A DNA stretch of 64,000 nt from Patiria miniata (taxonomy: Eukaryota > Echinodermata > Asteroidea > Valvatida > Asterinidae). Below the pieces are notes generated by a model that had not been told where the DNA came from, did no database searches, and was given only the letters and a program-made list of their open reading frames with translations. Position 1 is the first letter of the stretch, and every line of letters begins with the position of its first letter. This document shows positions 25,101 to 40,100 of this stretch, one piece after another. Made by a program: the position numbers and the translations under genes. The stretch lies in the NCBI RefSeq assembly GCF_015706575.1, contig NW_024037057.1, positions 7,063,203-7,127,202 of the forward strand, given 5' to 3'.

Positions 25101-28100
25101 AACGCAACAAGATGCAACAAAATGCAACATAGCATTCTGATGTATTGCCGTGGACCTGTGAGTAGTTACCCTGCTAAACGCAACAAGATGCAACAAGATG
25201 CAACAAAATGCAACATAGCATTCTGATGTATTGCCGTGGACCTATGAGTAGTTACCCTGCTAAACGCAACAAGATGCAACAAAATGCAACATAGCATTCT
25301 GATGTATTGCGTATGAGCAGTTACCCTGCAAAATACAACAAGACATGCAAGATGCAACACAGCATGGAGACTTGAGTTGCCTGCTAAATGCAACAGTGTA
25401 TGCAACAACTTTTTACCATTGTTGCTTTTTGTTGCATTTAGCAGGGTTAGTGGTTAACAGCGTTGTACAAACTGTAGTACTCATACTTATAAATACAATT
25501 CCTCGTACTCGTACTCATGAAGAGCACTCGACTCCAAACAAGTAGTTAACACAGCAATCATGACAACTAGTGGGAATTGTACTTCCCATATTCATACCAA
25601 ATTTTAAAAAAATTCTCTTCTTGTTTCTTTTGTTTTTCCCCTCCCGATGAAAGGCGAAAGTGTTGTACGACTTTGACGGCGAAGTCGAGAACGGGGAGCT
25701 GGTGATCAGAGAGAACCAGATCCTGACCATCATCCGGCAAGATGTCGGGGACGGCTGGTGGGAGGCGGAGACTGCCACCAAACAGAGGGGGTTGATCCCT
25801 GAGGCTTACGTCCAGGTGAGTTGATCAGGCATGTCGGGAGACCAAAATTGGAGAGAAAAAAAGGAAATTTCATCTTCATCACATTGAGGAGTGATTTAGT
25901 CCAGTCACAAATAAATCACAAGTCAATGCACAGACTTTTGTACAATTGTGAGATTTGTCACGATTTTCCCTGATTTCAAGGTTTTTTTGTCAGGATTTGT
26001 TACCAGATGTCAGGTTTTTGGTCAGAATTCTTACCAGATTTCAGGTTTTTTGGTCATGAGTTTTACCTGATTTCAGGATTTTTTGTCATTTTTTTTGCTG
26101 ATTTCATGATTTTTAAAGGATCCCTTTTGAAATCTAGAATTCAGGGCACGCCTTCGGCATGGCATCACTCATCACCCCCCCCCTTTTATAAAGCCTCCTC
26201 CCCTTCCCTTTTCCAGAAAGCTAGATCTGCCCCTGACCACTGACTAGTATATATCAATGTCTTCCATTGTGTGAAGATGTGTTTATTCTTTCACTTCCGA
26301 AAATAGCTGTCTCTCGTTCTGTTTGCAAGGTGCAACAATCTATTTTTACATCCAAACGTAATCATGTTCTATTGTGTATATTTTCAGAAATGTCCTGTCA
26401 TTCTTTGTTTATAAAAGCACATCCTCAGATCCTGTCGTTCTTGTCTGGTCATTGTCCCTGAAAGTGTTAATGGAGAGTGCCAGGGGAAGTGGTTAGAATG
26501 ATCGACATTTTTTTACACACATGCACATTCATGTACAGACAGTCGTACACAATTTGTATCTTTGTGGAGTCATTTCGTTGTTCTTGTGTACTAAAGTTTT
26601 CGAGTTTGAAAGTGTAGTTTCAAAATGCTCCTATTTTAACCAGAATTAATTTCCTGGGCTGAAATTAGGACTTACGTGTATATCCCTTACATAAAATACT
26701 TCAATTTGCGACAGATCAACCCACCTTGGAAATTCCTAGTCTTTGAGTAAAATCCATAATATATCTATTTCGTGATAACCTTGTGGAGACTGTAGATAGA
26801 AATTTCCCCGTGGAGACGTATTTGTTCCCTATTGTGTATGTCTCCACAGGGTACCGCGTACCATATTACCAAAATATGTCTGAGGACATTTTGTCCCCCC
26901 CCCAACCCATTAAATTTACACCACTATGACTTTGCGCCTCTTTTTCTTTTCTTTTTTTTCCTTCTTGTTTTCTTCTTCTTCTTTTTTTTTTTGGGGGGGG
27001 GGGACAAGCGCCCCCCTTGCCCCCCCCCCCTCGCAACGCCCATGCAGACATGTGTCCATATTTGTATCTCGATGGCCTCTGTGGTTCAGACGTGCTTTCA
27101 CTTCCCATTTTTGACTCCCATGCGTCATTGTTTGGCACCGTTAGAGGAAGTGGTTGAAACGAATGATAAACAATAGAAAATCCTTGATTCAAATTGTGGT
27201 TAAAACAAATGAGGTAATCTCACTCAACACTTTCTGACAGTGCAGTTCCCCTAAAATTCTGTCTTTCCCTAAAATTCTGGGCCTAATAGGAAAAGTCTTG
27301 GCACCCGTCCCCTTTCCATCGTAAGTTTGAGCTCTCGGGAGAGAAGAGTGCATGATTTTATTCTATTTTCTGTACTCACTTTTGTCGGTTTATGACTAGT
27401 CACAGTGCTTGCTGGAAATATGATCTGACTGTTGGCGACTAGCCTGTGCATAAAGGCATGGCAGGGGAAGAGGATTGATTTTTTGACTGTCTGTGACTGT
27501 TCAGACAGCAGGAGGGTTAAAAAAAAGTGTCATGTACATGTTCTCTAATTCCATCAAAAGATTGAACCAAGCTTTGGCGTTTTGAATTTAGATGTTCTTG
27601 ATAATGAGTCCCCCTGCCCTGGTGCCCCCTCCCCCAAAAAGTCTAGTCTGGATTGAAGCTACATTGTACAAAGTACATGTACACATTTTTGTTCATCCGT
27701 TTCGCCAAAGAGAACAATACAATATTAAGTACGATGCCTTGCCACAACTTCTGAAATTGGGACGGGGAATACTTTTTTTCTCTTTGCCTTGACGACCGCA
27801 CGCACGTACACCAGGATGCCAAGAATTTCCTGACTGCGTTATGAGTCAACGCACCCCCTGAAGACCCCCCCCCCCCCCAGCACGTAGGCCACGCGCCTCG
27901 GAACAGGGCTAGACTCTCAAGCACCTGAAGATTACACATAACCCGTGCCCCATTGTCTCCTGGGTATGGGCAAGAACAAGGCTCTCTAGGGGGGAAAACC
28001 CCTTCAGCTTTCTGTGAACAAACATTGTAACCATGGAAAAGACAAATCGCCGTTATCAAAAATTTATATTCCCAACCCCTGTGTCTAGTCATTAACATAC

Positions 28101-31100
28101 ATTTGTACATGCCGGTATGTGCTGTATGTGATTGACCTGGAAAATTGCATACATGTTCATGTACATACATGTACATGTAGAACATAAATACTGTAAAAGA
28201 TTATGTGCAAAATGCATTTGACATTTAACTCTCTGTCATGTCTGTGCACGTTAAATTGTGTTTGCAATACCCCCACAAAATCTTGAAATTGCAATTCCCA
28301 TGCTATTTTCAAGTTTCATCTCGAAAAAAAAAGATTCCTTTAGGCCAAAAAAAAAAGTCTCCGGTTTCTGGTATGGAGCTTGTCCAAAAAGTGGTGCGGC
28401 GACGCGGCTTTTTTTTTTTTTTTACAGGTCTGACTTTTTTGCTTCAAATGTCGACTGATGACTGCAAATGGTGCCCGACTAAACTTAGTACAAATATATG
28501 GGAGTTCAGAGAGGCCACATAAAGCTTATTCTCGATCATAACCCCATCTAAAAACACGTTAAAAGTGTGCAGCAGCAGGATTCCAGTCAAACCAGTGAGT
28601 TTGGCGGTTTTGAGACATCATCTTTTATTGAAAAAAAACCTTTTTCATTTTGCCGACGCGCATGGCTACGGCGACGCGCGCACATACCAGAAACCGGAGA
28701 CTTTTTTTTTTTGGCCTTACTAAATCTGCTAATTTTCTAGCAATTTAGTTTTTCACCTTTGAATGAGACATCGACCAAAAAAAATATGTCGACCCTTGTT
28801 ACCTGTAAGTTAAAATTCATAAGATGGAATTTTGCGTCGGGGTGATGTAAATCAAATGGCGTGTAGGTACTGTCCTTCACCGTTGTATTTATGTATTACC
28901 TCCCGAGTGAAAGTTGGTAAAAAGTTGTAAGTTATTGAATTATAAATTACTTTATAAGTTTTGAATAATTGGCGGCCAGCCAATAATTCCATTCTTGCAG
29001 GGTAAGCTGGAACATTGTAAACGCTGGTTCCTGTTCAACAATGCCATAAAATTACAGTATATTTGTAGAAGAGCGTGGAGATCGTAGCCGTAATTTTGTT
29101 GAACATGGTTAAAGGGAATGTACATCATTGGCTTTTGCTGTAATTTTCAGAAATGAACTATTTGAGGGGTTAGTATAAAAGATCAAATATTGTTACACTG
29201 ACATTTGTGAAGTTTTGTGTTCAAAAAGGTTGGAAAAACCAAGAAAAACGAAAATGTTCAAGTAGTCTGGTTCCTTGACTCCACTAAAGATAAAATGGAT
29301 CAATTTATAGATGCTGGAAAATTGTAAGGTAAGGAAACCAGTCTAGCTGGCCTGCACCCGTTCATGAACATGTAACCAATAGCAAACAAAATTTGGACTG
29401 AAAAAAGTGTAAAGTTGGAGCAGTAGTTGAAAAATAGTTACGTTTTTCCAATGTCAGTGGTCGGCCGACCACCGTTGGAAATGTATACAAAAATACCATT
29501 TACTTGAAAATGACTTCACACCAGGTGCCATAATTTTCCAGATGCTTTAGACTGTCATTTACCAACATCCTAGTAAGGTATTTCGTAAAAACGTGGTAGT
29601 TTTATTTTTCGATGTTTGCAAATGTTGTATATTCCCTTTAATTGGAAGTTGCATAGATGTCACAGGCACTAACGCAATATGTACAGTCATACAACAAATC
29701 TTGAACATGACTATACAATAGACATGTTGAATATGACTCATTGAAGGCATCAAGCTTTCTAAACTGGTAAGACGTTAGATAAACAGTCACAAGAACAACA
29801 TGTGCTTCTGAGATCATAACATGTGTACTTGACATTGTTGATACAGCTCTGTACATGGACATATTTTTAGCATTCAGATGTTTGGATAGAATGACTGAAA
29901 GGAGAAGTGTTCCTCTTTTATTTCATTTAAAAAAAAAAATTAGATTGTGGATTCATGGAATGTTCCGGAAGATGCTCCGCCACCACCTCCCCCTCCTCTC
30001 GGAGATAGTTCGGTAATCAATCAATGTCATCAATAACCGATATCACTCATGAATTAATCAATAAACTGATCATCTTTTTTTCACCAACCATTTTGTCAAC
30101 CAGCCATAGTTCTCCATCCATCCATCATCGTCATGACAGCACTAGACTCGGCCACCATGGACCTCAGTAAAAGATTTTCTTTAGCCGTTTGATCAGAAAT
30201 TGATAATCAATAAATCAGTAATGATTTGAATTAATCAACAATAATTAAAAAAAACCCACCACATTCAGCTTGTTTCTCATCTAAAATCACAATATGAAAA
30301 CTAACCACTGACTCTCAAAGTCAGGATCGTCAAAATTTGGAGTGATAAAGAATAATTGATTTATTGGTTATCAGTAATTGATTATTATTAATCAATACCA
30401 TCGTTTCTTAACCAGCCGTAGAACTCAACCCATCTATGTATCATCGTCATGACAGCACTAGAAGCAGCCACCATGGACCTTAGTATGATCAGGGCCCAAT
30501 TTCATCAAACTGCTTAACGCTGATTGTGTGCTTACCGAGCCTCCATCTATTTCATAGAGACTGTTAAGCAGTAAGCACAGCAAAAACATGCTTAGCCCCA
30601 GAGGAACACGTTGCTTAAATCTGTGACGTAACAATAGAAATCTCCATGCGCGCGCAACCGTTAGCACATCCACGCCGTGAAATATTGCTTAAACTGCAGC
30701 ATGGTCTTCTGCACAACTTTTCTGCTAACTGTTAAGCAGCGCTATGAAATTGGGCCCAGAAATTGATCATCACAAAATCAATGATCATTAATATTTTTAA
30801 TTTTATCAATAATATTTAGTACATATAATGCATCTTGTTCCTCATCTAAAATCAGATTTTCCTAAAAATTTTCACAATTGTTTTGAGTGATAATGAGCAA
30901 AATTAGTATCAATCATAGTTGATATTATTCAATACCATCTTTTCTCATGCTACTTAGCCCTTCACAAATTCATCCTCATGACAGCACCAGACTCATCAAC
31001 CATGGACTCCAATTAATAAGTTTTCTTTAACCCTAACTTCCCAGGCATTTTTGCTAGGAAGCAACCTCAATCCTGCAAAATCCTCCATCTACCTTCATGT

Positions 31101-34100
31101 AAAAATTGCATACAGCCTTTAGAAATCCTCAGAAATCCTCTGTTATTTCTTGAATTGTGGTCCTTGGAGGGGTGCCCACTGCCTCAATCCTGCAAAATCT
31201 TCCAGCAGTCACTGTCAATATTTTGAGGCAGAGCAAGTAACAATCCTGGAGCAGTGCACAGGATTTCAAGTATAATCAAGGGCTAAATACCGGTATGCAC
31301 AGCTCTGATCATAAACAAGACAAGGTCCGGCCCAAGACCTTGACACAGTGCATCCTCCAAAATCAGCCGCACATTTTTGTCATGTTAGCCTTAATCCGGC
31401 AAAATCCTCCATTTTGCAAAGAGGATTTCGGAGGATTTGGGAAGCTTAGGGTTAATTTTATGATCAGCAACCGGTAATCAATAATTGATAATCGTTTCAG
31501 TAATCAATCATTTTTCCTTTCGCCGATTGGAGTTATTTTATGCACAACTTGTCCCTTATCCATTATGACTTCATTTCCTACTAGCCAGCCACTGACGTGG
31601 AAAAGTCAGGCGAATTGGAAATTATCGTGTGATTATTTATTAATCATCCGTCATTAATCGATACCACTGTCCTTTCATAAACCAGCTGTGTCTTTCACAC
31701 ATTATTTTATCATGATCATCTACATGAGCAAGAGAAGTTGCCTTCATTCATTCATATGCAAAAAAATCATGCAGAGGATGAAGTTAAAACACAAAGAGTG
31801 CTCAAACAAATTTAGCACAGTTAAATTTGTCAGCTTTTAATCTTCAACCTACTATACAGTGTACAAATGTACCTTTACAAGAAAGATTCACTGGTGAGCT
31901 TTGGATACAAAAAAAGAAAAATTAATTCTTTCACAGTAGCTTAGCAACATACATCGTTACATGAAGTACACACACACATGTACTGGTAACAACATGAAAA
32001 ATGTCTCTTTTTTCGCAAGTGCAGTTCTTGGTTTTGTCATGCAAAGTTTCCATTTAAGACTCCCGACATACTTTGAATACCAGGAATCACGCATACACCT
32101 ACATGTTTATATTTTGGTCTCCTGAGAAATTTCAAATCACACTTAACCATTCATGTAACTCAGTCATTTCAAAGGTAATGTATGACATTTGCTTTTGCTG
32201 TACATGTAATTTTCAGAAATGGACAGATTTGGGGTCAAATATTGTTTGTGAATGCAGGAAAAACATGACAAATAAAACAACAACAAGAGAAAACGGTGTT
32301 CATGTTGTCTGGTTCCCTGACTGGATGCATCAGACAAAATGGAACAATTTATACAAATAGATGTCAGGGAATTGTCAGGTCAGGGAACCAGACTACCTGG
32401 ATGCACCCGTGCACGGATATGAAACTGATTGCAAACAAAATGGGACTAGATAAATTTGGTCCATTTGGGGGCAGTATTTGAAAAAAGCCATATTTTTTCC
32501 GATGGTTCAGCCGAACCATCGCATACCAGGCGACGACAAACATGACAAAGGTATACCAGGGGTGAGATTTCACAGGATGCTTGAGACTATTTTGTCCTTA
32601 CAGTAAATGTACAGCATGTGAGGTATTTCATAATAATTTGGTAGTTTCGCTTTTGTGTGCAAATGTTGTACATGATCTTTAAATTTAATTTTTGGAAAAT
32701 GTACAGTTTGCATTTGTTTTTACCAAAGCTAAAAGGCTTCCGACAAATACACCAGTATACCACATTGTCATCACCTCCACATTAACACTGTTCTGGAAGC
32801 TTTGACCTTTTACAATGTGTTTATGTCAATCTGCCAATAATTATTCTTCCTCCCAGATGAGCCAGTCGGAGGCTGTGGACCTTCCAGCCCCGCCCAGTTT
32901 TGATTCGCAGTCGGTAATGATGTCGTCTTTTTTTTCCACGAAATACATGAACAAGAAAGTCATTTGCTCGTAGTGCCACAAGATATTGGAACTTGCCAAA
33001 ATGCTTCGAAATGGATTTTAAAAAAAAAATTAAAATAAACATTTTAAGAAATTTTGAAAAAAAAACCGAACAAATATGTATCAATCCTAACTCCCTTCTA
33101 TCTTTTACTAAGTACTAGACCAAGTCCGCCAAAATCCATCGATCACACTGCTTCCAATGCATGCTTTGCTTAAGGCCTCCAGGCCCAAGTCCATCGTGCT
33201 CCAATCTCCATCAATATTTAGCCAAACCAGGCCTACATGTACAGGACCAAGTCCCCCCCAAATCCACCAAAATCGGGGGATGGATTTTGATGGAGTTGGG
33301 GAGGTTAGGATTAAGAGAAGTTACACTTTCTCAGAGCTGCCTTAAATCTCGCCTTAATTCTCAGAGCTACCTGTTACATATTTTGTCCACATGTTCGGTC
33401 TTAAATAAGCCTCTTTTACTAATGACGTATGCTTTCCTATGGTGCTCAGTGGACCGTGGGCCCCACTGGCTCCATAGGAAAGTGCACGTAAACAAAGTGT
33501 GACGTCATCAGTACAGAGGCTTATTCCATAGACTAATTCGGCGGACAAAATTACAAGCCATTTTGAAAGTGGAACCAGGCTCGTGCTAAGGCACATGTAG
33601 TCCGGTAGTACGCACGCTCTCCGGGCTCCTTAGACCAACAGGTTAACAAAATGCGGTGCGCGCCTTGTCTTTAAGAACGCGTGCGGCATGTATACAGGAC
33701 GTGGTTCTACCTCAAAATGGCTTCTCATTCTGTTTGCCGAGTTAATTAATTGACACACCAAAGCAGCATCTTCCATAATATTAAGCAATGCAGTTTTGTA
33801 CAGAGTACCGGTATGTAATGTGTTGTATATGTAGGCTACTTCTGGATCGGATTCTTGGGACCGACCTGATCAAGCCCCACCACAGCCCCCTCCAGCAGAA
33901 GACATATCGGTAACATTGACCTCTAGCTCCAAAAGTCACACCTTCATACATGTACTCCTTTTCCTTTGTCATTTTCCATCAGGAGCACTTTTGTTGGTTG
34001 AAAATTGATTATTACATGTAGGTAGAAGGTTGACAAGGCTGAACCATACATGTAGAACGATTGTTAGCCTTCCTATGCAAACATACATTCTGTGCCAAGT

Positions 34101-37100
34101 TGTCCTTTCAGTCAAAATCAATCAAGTGACTGTTTTCATCAGTTAAGAATTCCCAGCCTGCATAAAGCGGGATTGACTGGCTGGGACTGTTTATGTACCA
34201 GTAACTTGATTCAGCTTTGCTTTGACTGTGGGTAATTGATAAGCCAGCCGTGCCCACCACTTGCCCGCTTTTGTCTGTTCGTGGTCTGTAGACTGAGTTT
34301 GACTAGTCACAGTGCTTGCTTGACTTTTGATCTGACTGCTGGTGACTAGCTTGTGTTAGAAGTGTAGCAGTGAAAGTGGATGGAAATTTTGACTGTCTGT
34401 GACTGTTTAAATAGCAGGAGGGTTAATGGATCGGACAGTTATTACATGTTCCTTAAAAACTTTAAAGGTGAAGAGAAGAGGCAGTGCACATAAATCATGC
34501 TAAGAAATGTACACGCCACTTACACTGTCAATTTCACGGAGCTATCAAAGTAGAGCAAAATGCTGAGCACAACGTATGCAGGTCACCACCTAAATTGTCA
34601 TGGGATGTATATTTCTTGTCACTGGTACCCAGCTTTTTTCCCTTTTTTCTTGGGGCATCCCTTTTTATTTCTGTGATTCTTATTTCCGACCAAGTATTTT
34701 GGGCTCCCGACCGAAGGAAAAAAACCAAACTTTTTTATTACCGCCACGCTGTGTGGAACCCCATTAGCAAATATTATTGAAAAGAAAAATTGTAAAGAAA
34801 AATGAATGCAATATTAAGGTAATCGGGTTTCAGATATTTTTCTTTTTTCGATCGACCGAATGACCCTACTGCCGAGGCAAACAATACAAGAACCAAAGAA
34901 ATAAAAAGGGATGCCTTAGCACAAGCATTTCAAAGTCATTAATTCACTAAGCGACGCCATGAAATTGGGTCCAGATTAAATTGGGGGGGGGGGGGGGTGA
35001 GCAATGGGTGTTTCCTTGAAAATATTAAACCCAATGAAAAGGCAATTCACTGGAGCTGTTCTTATATGTGAATCATCACCACAAAATAAAGTCAGACTTT
35101 TTTTTAAGAATTAAGACGTTTTATTTGTGGATTCTGCAGAACTACAGCTTTCTAATGTGAATATAACATGTTGGTGGTACTGAGTTAGTAATGGAAATAT
35201 AGACCAGCTACGAAAACGAAGTTAGTAAAACTAATTTTATTAGTATAGAAATAATAGTTGCCTTTCAGAGTCTGATTTTGTTAAGCATGACGTAGCTTGC
35301 GAGGTCGTCACGACCTCTTCATTCAGCATTGTGGCTAAATCCCTCCGCTCATGTGATCAGACTCTGAAAGGTAAGCGTACTTTTTATTCCTAGGAGGGTT
35401 AGGGGCAATGTCATGAATAATTCATGCTTATCCATGAGAACGGACAATGACATCAACAGCATTGTTGTTAGTTACTCAACTAGTTACAATACATTAAAGC
35501 ATTTTAAAGAACGGTTGTCGTCGAGCTACCACACAGTAGCCTAGTGGATAGCGAGATGAGCTATAGATACAAAGATCCCTGGTTCGAATCCACGTCGTCG
35601 CTGCTCATTTTCATCGGCTATTTTTCTTCTCCAAATTTATCACTGAGATAATTTTAAATTAAGGGGAAAATAGAACGAGAACCTAAGTCTTGCAACGATT
35701 CAAAGGAAAAACTGAATTATTCATGACATTGCCCCTAACCCTCCGAGGGAAAAAAATTACGTGAACGGTAATTATTATTTCTATATGACAGAGTCCAATA
35801 TCAGTATCCATACTGCTAATTTTCTAGGTTTTTCTTTCTACATATTTTGTTTTTGAATGGGGTGTTTACTCCCTTAGCAGTACCCGACTTCGGCCGATCC
35901 GTGGGACAAGATAGAACCAGAGCAGCAAGGGGTAATTCTCGGGCCTTTTTTGTAATATTAAATCCTTTCTGTCATCAGCATTTCATTATCTCAGAGGCAG
36001 CAGCTGCGATCACCGACCACATGGGGGACATTGAACATCTTGTAGAGAGGGAGACTTTCGGGGGCAGAGTATTGTCATCGGGTCCTCACGAGTCATCAGT
36101 CTCACGCATCAACTAGGGACCAACTTCATAAACACTGATTGTACATTTTTGTACAATCTTGCATATTTCCAAGTGTGTACACCTGTAAAAAGTGTCTTGT
36201 ACTGGGGCTGTCCAGACTAAACCGAGTATTGGAATATTCGATCATCAACTAAATATTCAAATAGCTTTTTGCTGGTTTGAATATTCAAAAGATAACAAAA
36301 ATCTACGTACACACACGACTGTGAATGTTATTTTTAACTCCATGAGCAAAAACTCTGGAAAACCTTGTGGCTGCCAGCAAAACGAAACGTTTCTAACTTT
36401 TACATCAAGCTATTTTTAAAGCTGATCCATTCTCAATTTGTTCTTATAACTGAACTGATGTCGCAAGCTAGAATGATCCCACCACGTCTTCGCCTCGTAC
36501 GTTCTATGCACGTTCTTTCTTAGGCAAGTTTGACACGCCCTTTCTACCCTTACGTTTAACCAGCGCGCTTTGCGTTCAACTTTTGACAGGTTTGGAATGC
36601 AGTTGCAGCTGGCGTGTCTAAACTTGACCGCCGAGTTTCAAATATTTGAATATTCGGTCAAACGCAGCTTTGAATAGTCAAATACTAAATAATTCGAAAA
36701 TGGACAACCCTCTTCTGTTTTGCTCACGTAGTCCATGATCATTTCTCCACAGGTTCGATTCCAGTGGCGTTTGTCACCAACTACATGTTCATTTAAAAAA
36801 AAAAACCTGTCTTTCTTGGATTTCTTGTCATTAATGCACAATGACCTTCATTTGCACAATGTCATTTTTTTCGCAGAGAGCACCCCTGGCGGCTTTGTCA
36901 TCTTCGGTACACTGTACTTAAATCAGAATAAACATACATTTGTTCACCTGTTTTCTCCATTCTAACCCAAAAAATGTTCATACCAAGATTTTTAAACACA
37001 TGCTGTACATACACTAATTTGTATACATCTCACGTGCCCATTTCAAACATCAGTTTTAACAAAGATGTGATTTTCCAGAATTAAAAAAGACGAACAAATG

Positions 37101-40100
37101 GCGTTCACTCGTCAACCATTGATGATGGATCACCTCTGCCCGTGCGCAGCATGATTGTTTATTTTCGAAACGATATTCACAGCGTCGTGCATGGCTGATA
37201 CTTGAACACATGGCTATCTTCAAAAAACTTACTCTTATGCTTACCACGACCAGTAGACAAAATCACCAGTGTCTCCACACAGGAAACTTTTAAGCATTTC
37301 AACTGCATAGGTTTCATATACTGAAAAGTAGTGCCCCTCGAAAATCGAAGCGAAAGTCGCGAAAGCTGCACATTTGTAGCCTTGTTGAGATTTTGCAATA
37401 GGCTGGTTCCGCGCAAACATTATCGTGGTGATTTTGAATTCAGGGGCCGGGAATCAGACCTGTGCAAGTCCTGTATATAATTTTCATACATTAGGGGGAA
37501 ACCACCTAATGCATTCAGAATTCATTGCATGTACTTGTCCCTATATTCAAAGTCACAATGGAGGGACAGGGAACCAGACTACGTTCACCCATTTACACAC
37601 AGTGTCTATGCTGACCAACCATGACATACCAGACCTACATTAGACTGGTAATCTGTTCTTTACACCAAGGTCAAAGGTCAATATACACATAAATTCAATA
37701 TGAAATCTCATTCATTTCTTTGTTGTTGTTTTCAACCTTCTTCCCAGGCTGTCAGCTCCTCGGGCATGCATCACCAGGACAACGAGGACGACTGGGATGA
37801 CGAAGATGACTGGGACGACAACCAATCGACACCTGTAAGAATTTGCATATATATTTGCATATTCATAGCTTGCCTGTTTTTTTTATAAGATTCAGATATT
37901 TCGAAATTTGCTTTAAGATTTGACTTAACAAATGAACTTCTCCACCAGACTGAGTTAAAAAAAACTGTTTCATCAACATGAAGGGAAATAAAAAAAATAT
38001 ATATACTCTATGGAAAAAAATTATGAATAATTCAATGACGTGATCAACAACTGACCAGTCAGATGGCAGGAGTTTATTCAGGTGTTTCATTAAATACAAT
38101 ATAACACAATGTAATACAGTGTAATACAATGTAAAAAAATGTAATACAATGTGATACAATGTAATGCAATATAATACAATGTGATACAATGTAATACAAT
38201 GTAATACAATGTAATACAATGTGATACAATGTAACACAATGTGACACAATGTAACACAATGTAACACAATGTAATACAATGTAACACAATGTAATACAAT
38301 GTAATACAATGTAATACAATGTGATACAATGTAAATACAATGTAACACAAGTGTATTTTAATGCTTGCCGATCAATGCTGATGCACACATAGGATTACCC
38401 TGAAGGAGACCCCAATGCATATTTTGACGAGCAGGAATCACCGCAGGTAAACACCACAAACTGTACCACATCTTGTCACTTCCCCACGATGAACGTTATT
38501 TTCTTAACACCCTGTCAGTAACTTGTGAACATTGGTATCTGCATGGTGTACATTTAACACATTCTGTAGTGTTGTGATTTGGTGTTGGTGTTCTCTGTCG
38601 AAACTGTCGAGATAACGTTGACTAGTAAACATGTAGGCTTAATCGTTGCTGCTGGGATGTCGTCGATGGGATTTGAAAACCAAGAAGGGCGGGGGGGGGG
38701 GGGGGGGGGGGGGTACTTGACCCAAACCAAGGTGCCATTTGCCCCCAAGGGATACAAAAAACTATGGACCATTTCTCAGTAGATATCAATTATCGTGTTA
38801 CACCATCTTGTTTAAATTCCTTTAAATAACATTTGAAGTTCAAAGAACTGAGATTTGAACTGTGTTGTTTGGGGAAAACTTAATTTTTTACTCAGAAAGT
38901 AGTGTTTTTTAGTTTTCAAGGCTCTGACAGAAGAGTTATCACGTTCACATTTACTTGCATATTATCTTCCTTGGTGACACAGGGTCTGAATAATATCTAT
39001 TTTATAAAACAGTGAGAACGATAATATTCAGAATTCCTCAGAATGATCACAGCACCCTGATTACATTTGTGATGCATGTGTCCGAGTCCATTCAATGATC
39101 TACACTCAAACATACATGTATGGGCCTATTCCCAACCAATAACGTTTCACAGTCCAACGCCATGGTGTAACAGGTGTAACAGTTCTCATTGTTTTGGGAT
39201 GATACCCATGACGTTACTTTTTTGCACCACTTTCAACCCTCACTGAACCTTCCTCTTCTTTGCACCAGGGTTGTTAATATGTGACCTGTCATCACAAATT
39301 GAGCTTAAAGTTGGAATTTTTAAGAATTGAGGTATTCATATATCTGGATTCTGCCGGAAAAGGGCTTTCAAATGGTATACAACATTAAGGGGTACTGAGT
39401 TCAGTAACGGAAATATAGACCACCAACTAACTTGAAGTTGTAAAACTGATTCTTGAAAAAATGGCATTTAAAAATCCTGCAGTTGTGTAACAGTGAATGA
39501 ACAGTCAACTCATAACAGACGGGATGAAATAGGTTTGAAAGATGTTTGACAGAACAAAAAATTGGAGAAAGGTAGCACAGGACTTACAGATTGAGGTTCA
39601 CCTGAAAACAAAAAACTCGACCACCCCTTCAAATTTTGCCTTTGCCCCACTGTACTGCAAAATGGCAATCTCCGACTTTCAGCTCATTTCGCGGTGACAG
39701 GTCACATATATTCTAAGTCGTCACTGTTAACTTTTAACGTGTTTCAAACCTTGACCGATCTTGTGCATGATACACGTACGCCTACTCATTTCAATTTAGC
39801 AACAGCATAATCAACAGCAGCAGCAGCAGAGGAACTATCCCTCCCCACCGAAAGGCGTTAGCAGACCGTACCTCTCCCACACGGTCCCCCGCAAGAGCAC
39901 TGCTCGCTCCAGCGATCCCGAGACATCCGGGGGTGCCGACCCCACTTACAGCAATGCCCCCCGCCAACCGCAGGTGGCCACCATCGGGAAGAGCCGGTCC
40001 TTCCACCAGGGGAAGATGTCCACGTTCCAGAAACGCCAGGGTAGCGCGGGGGCCGGGAGCCTGCGGATCATGCTGCCCAACCGGCCCCTGGAGCTACCCC

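Larger units (their letters stand above)
30013..31740. repeat. diverged tandem units in SNX intron 3
   Basis: Three to four copies of a unit with aaccagccgta, catcgtcatgacagcactag, gccaccatggacct and atcaataattgata words (at about 30090, 30410, 30955 and, weakly, 31675). Copies 2 and 3 carry different inserted MITEs. Confidence 0.65.

Noticed and set aside
27643-28185. 180-codon minus-strand open frame
   Set aside because: Crosses low-complexity C/G tracts and tacatgta repeats; no recognisable domain or splice sites.
35990-36110. Possible extra SNX exon (frame with [16 protein letters not shown])
   Set aside because: An acceptor-like tctcag exists, but in the phase needed the frame soon stops and no usable donor follows.
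37425-37643. Another copy of TTAA-family MITE 1
   Set aside because: Only short words (agggaaccagactac) match; ends and palindrome are missing, so I did not list it as a copy.
37863-38388. Long minus-strand open frames rich in TLYYIVLHC repeats
   Set aside because: They simply translate a 10-bp tandem DNA repeat; no domain, start context or splice structure.
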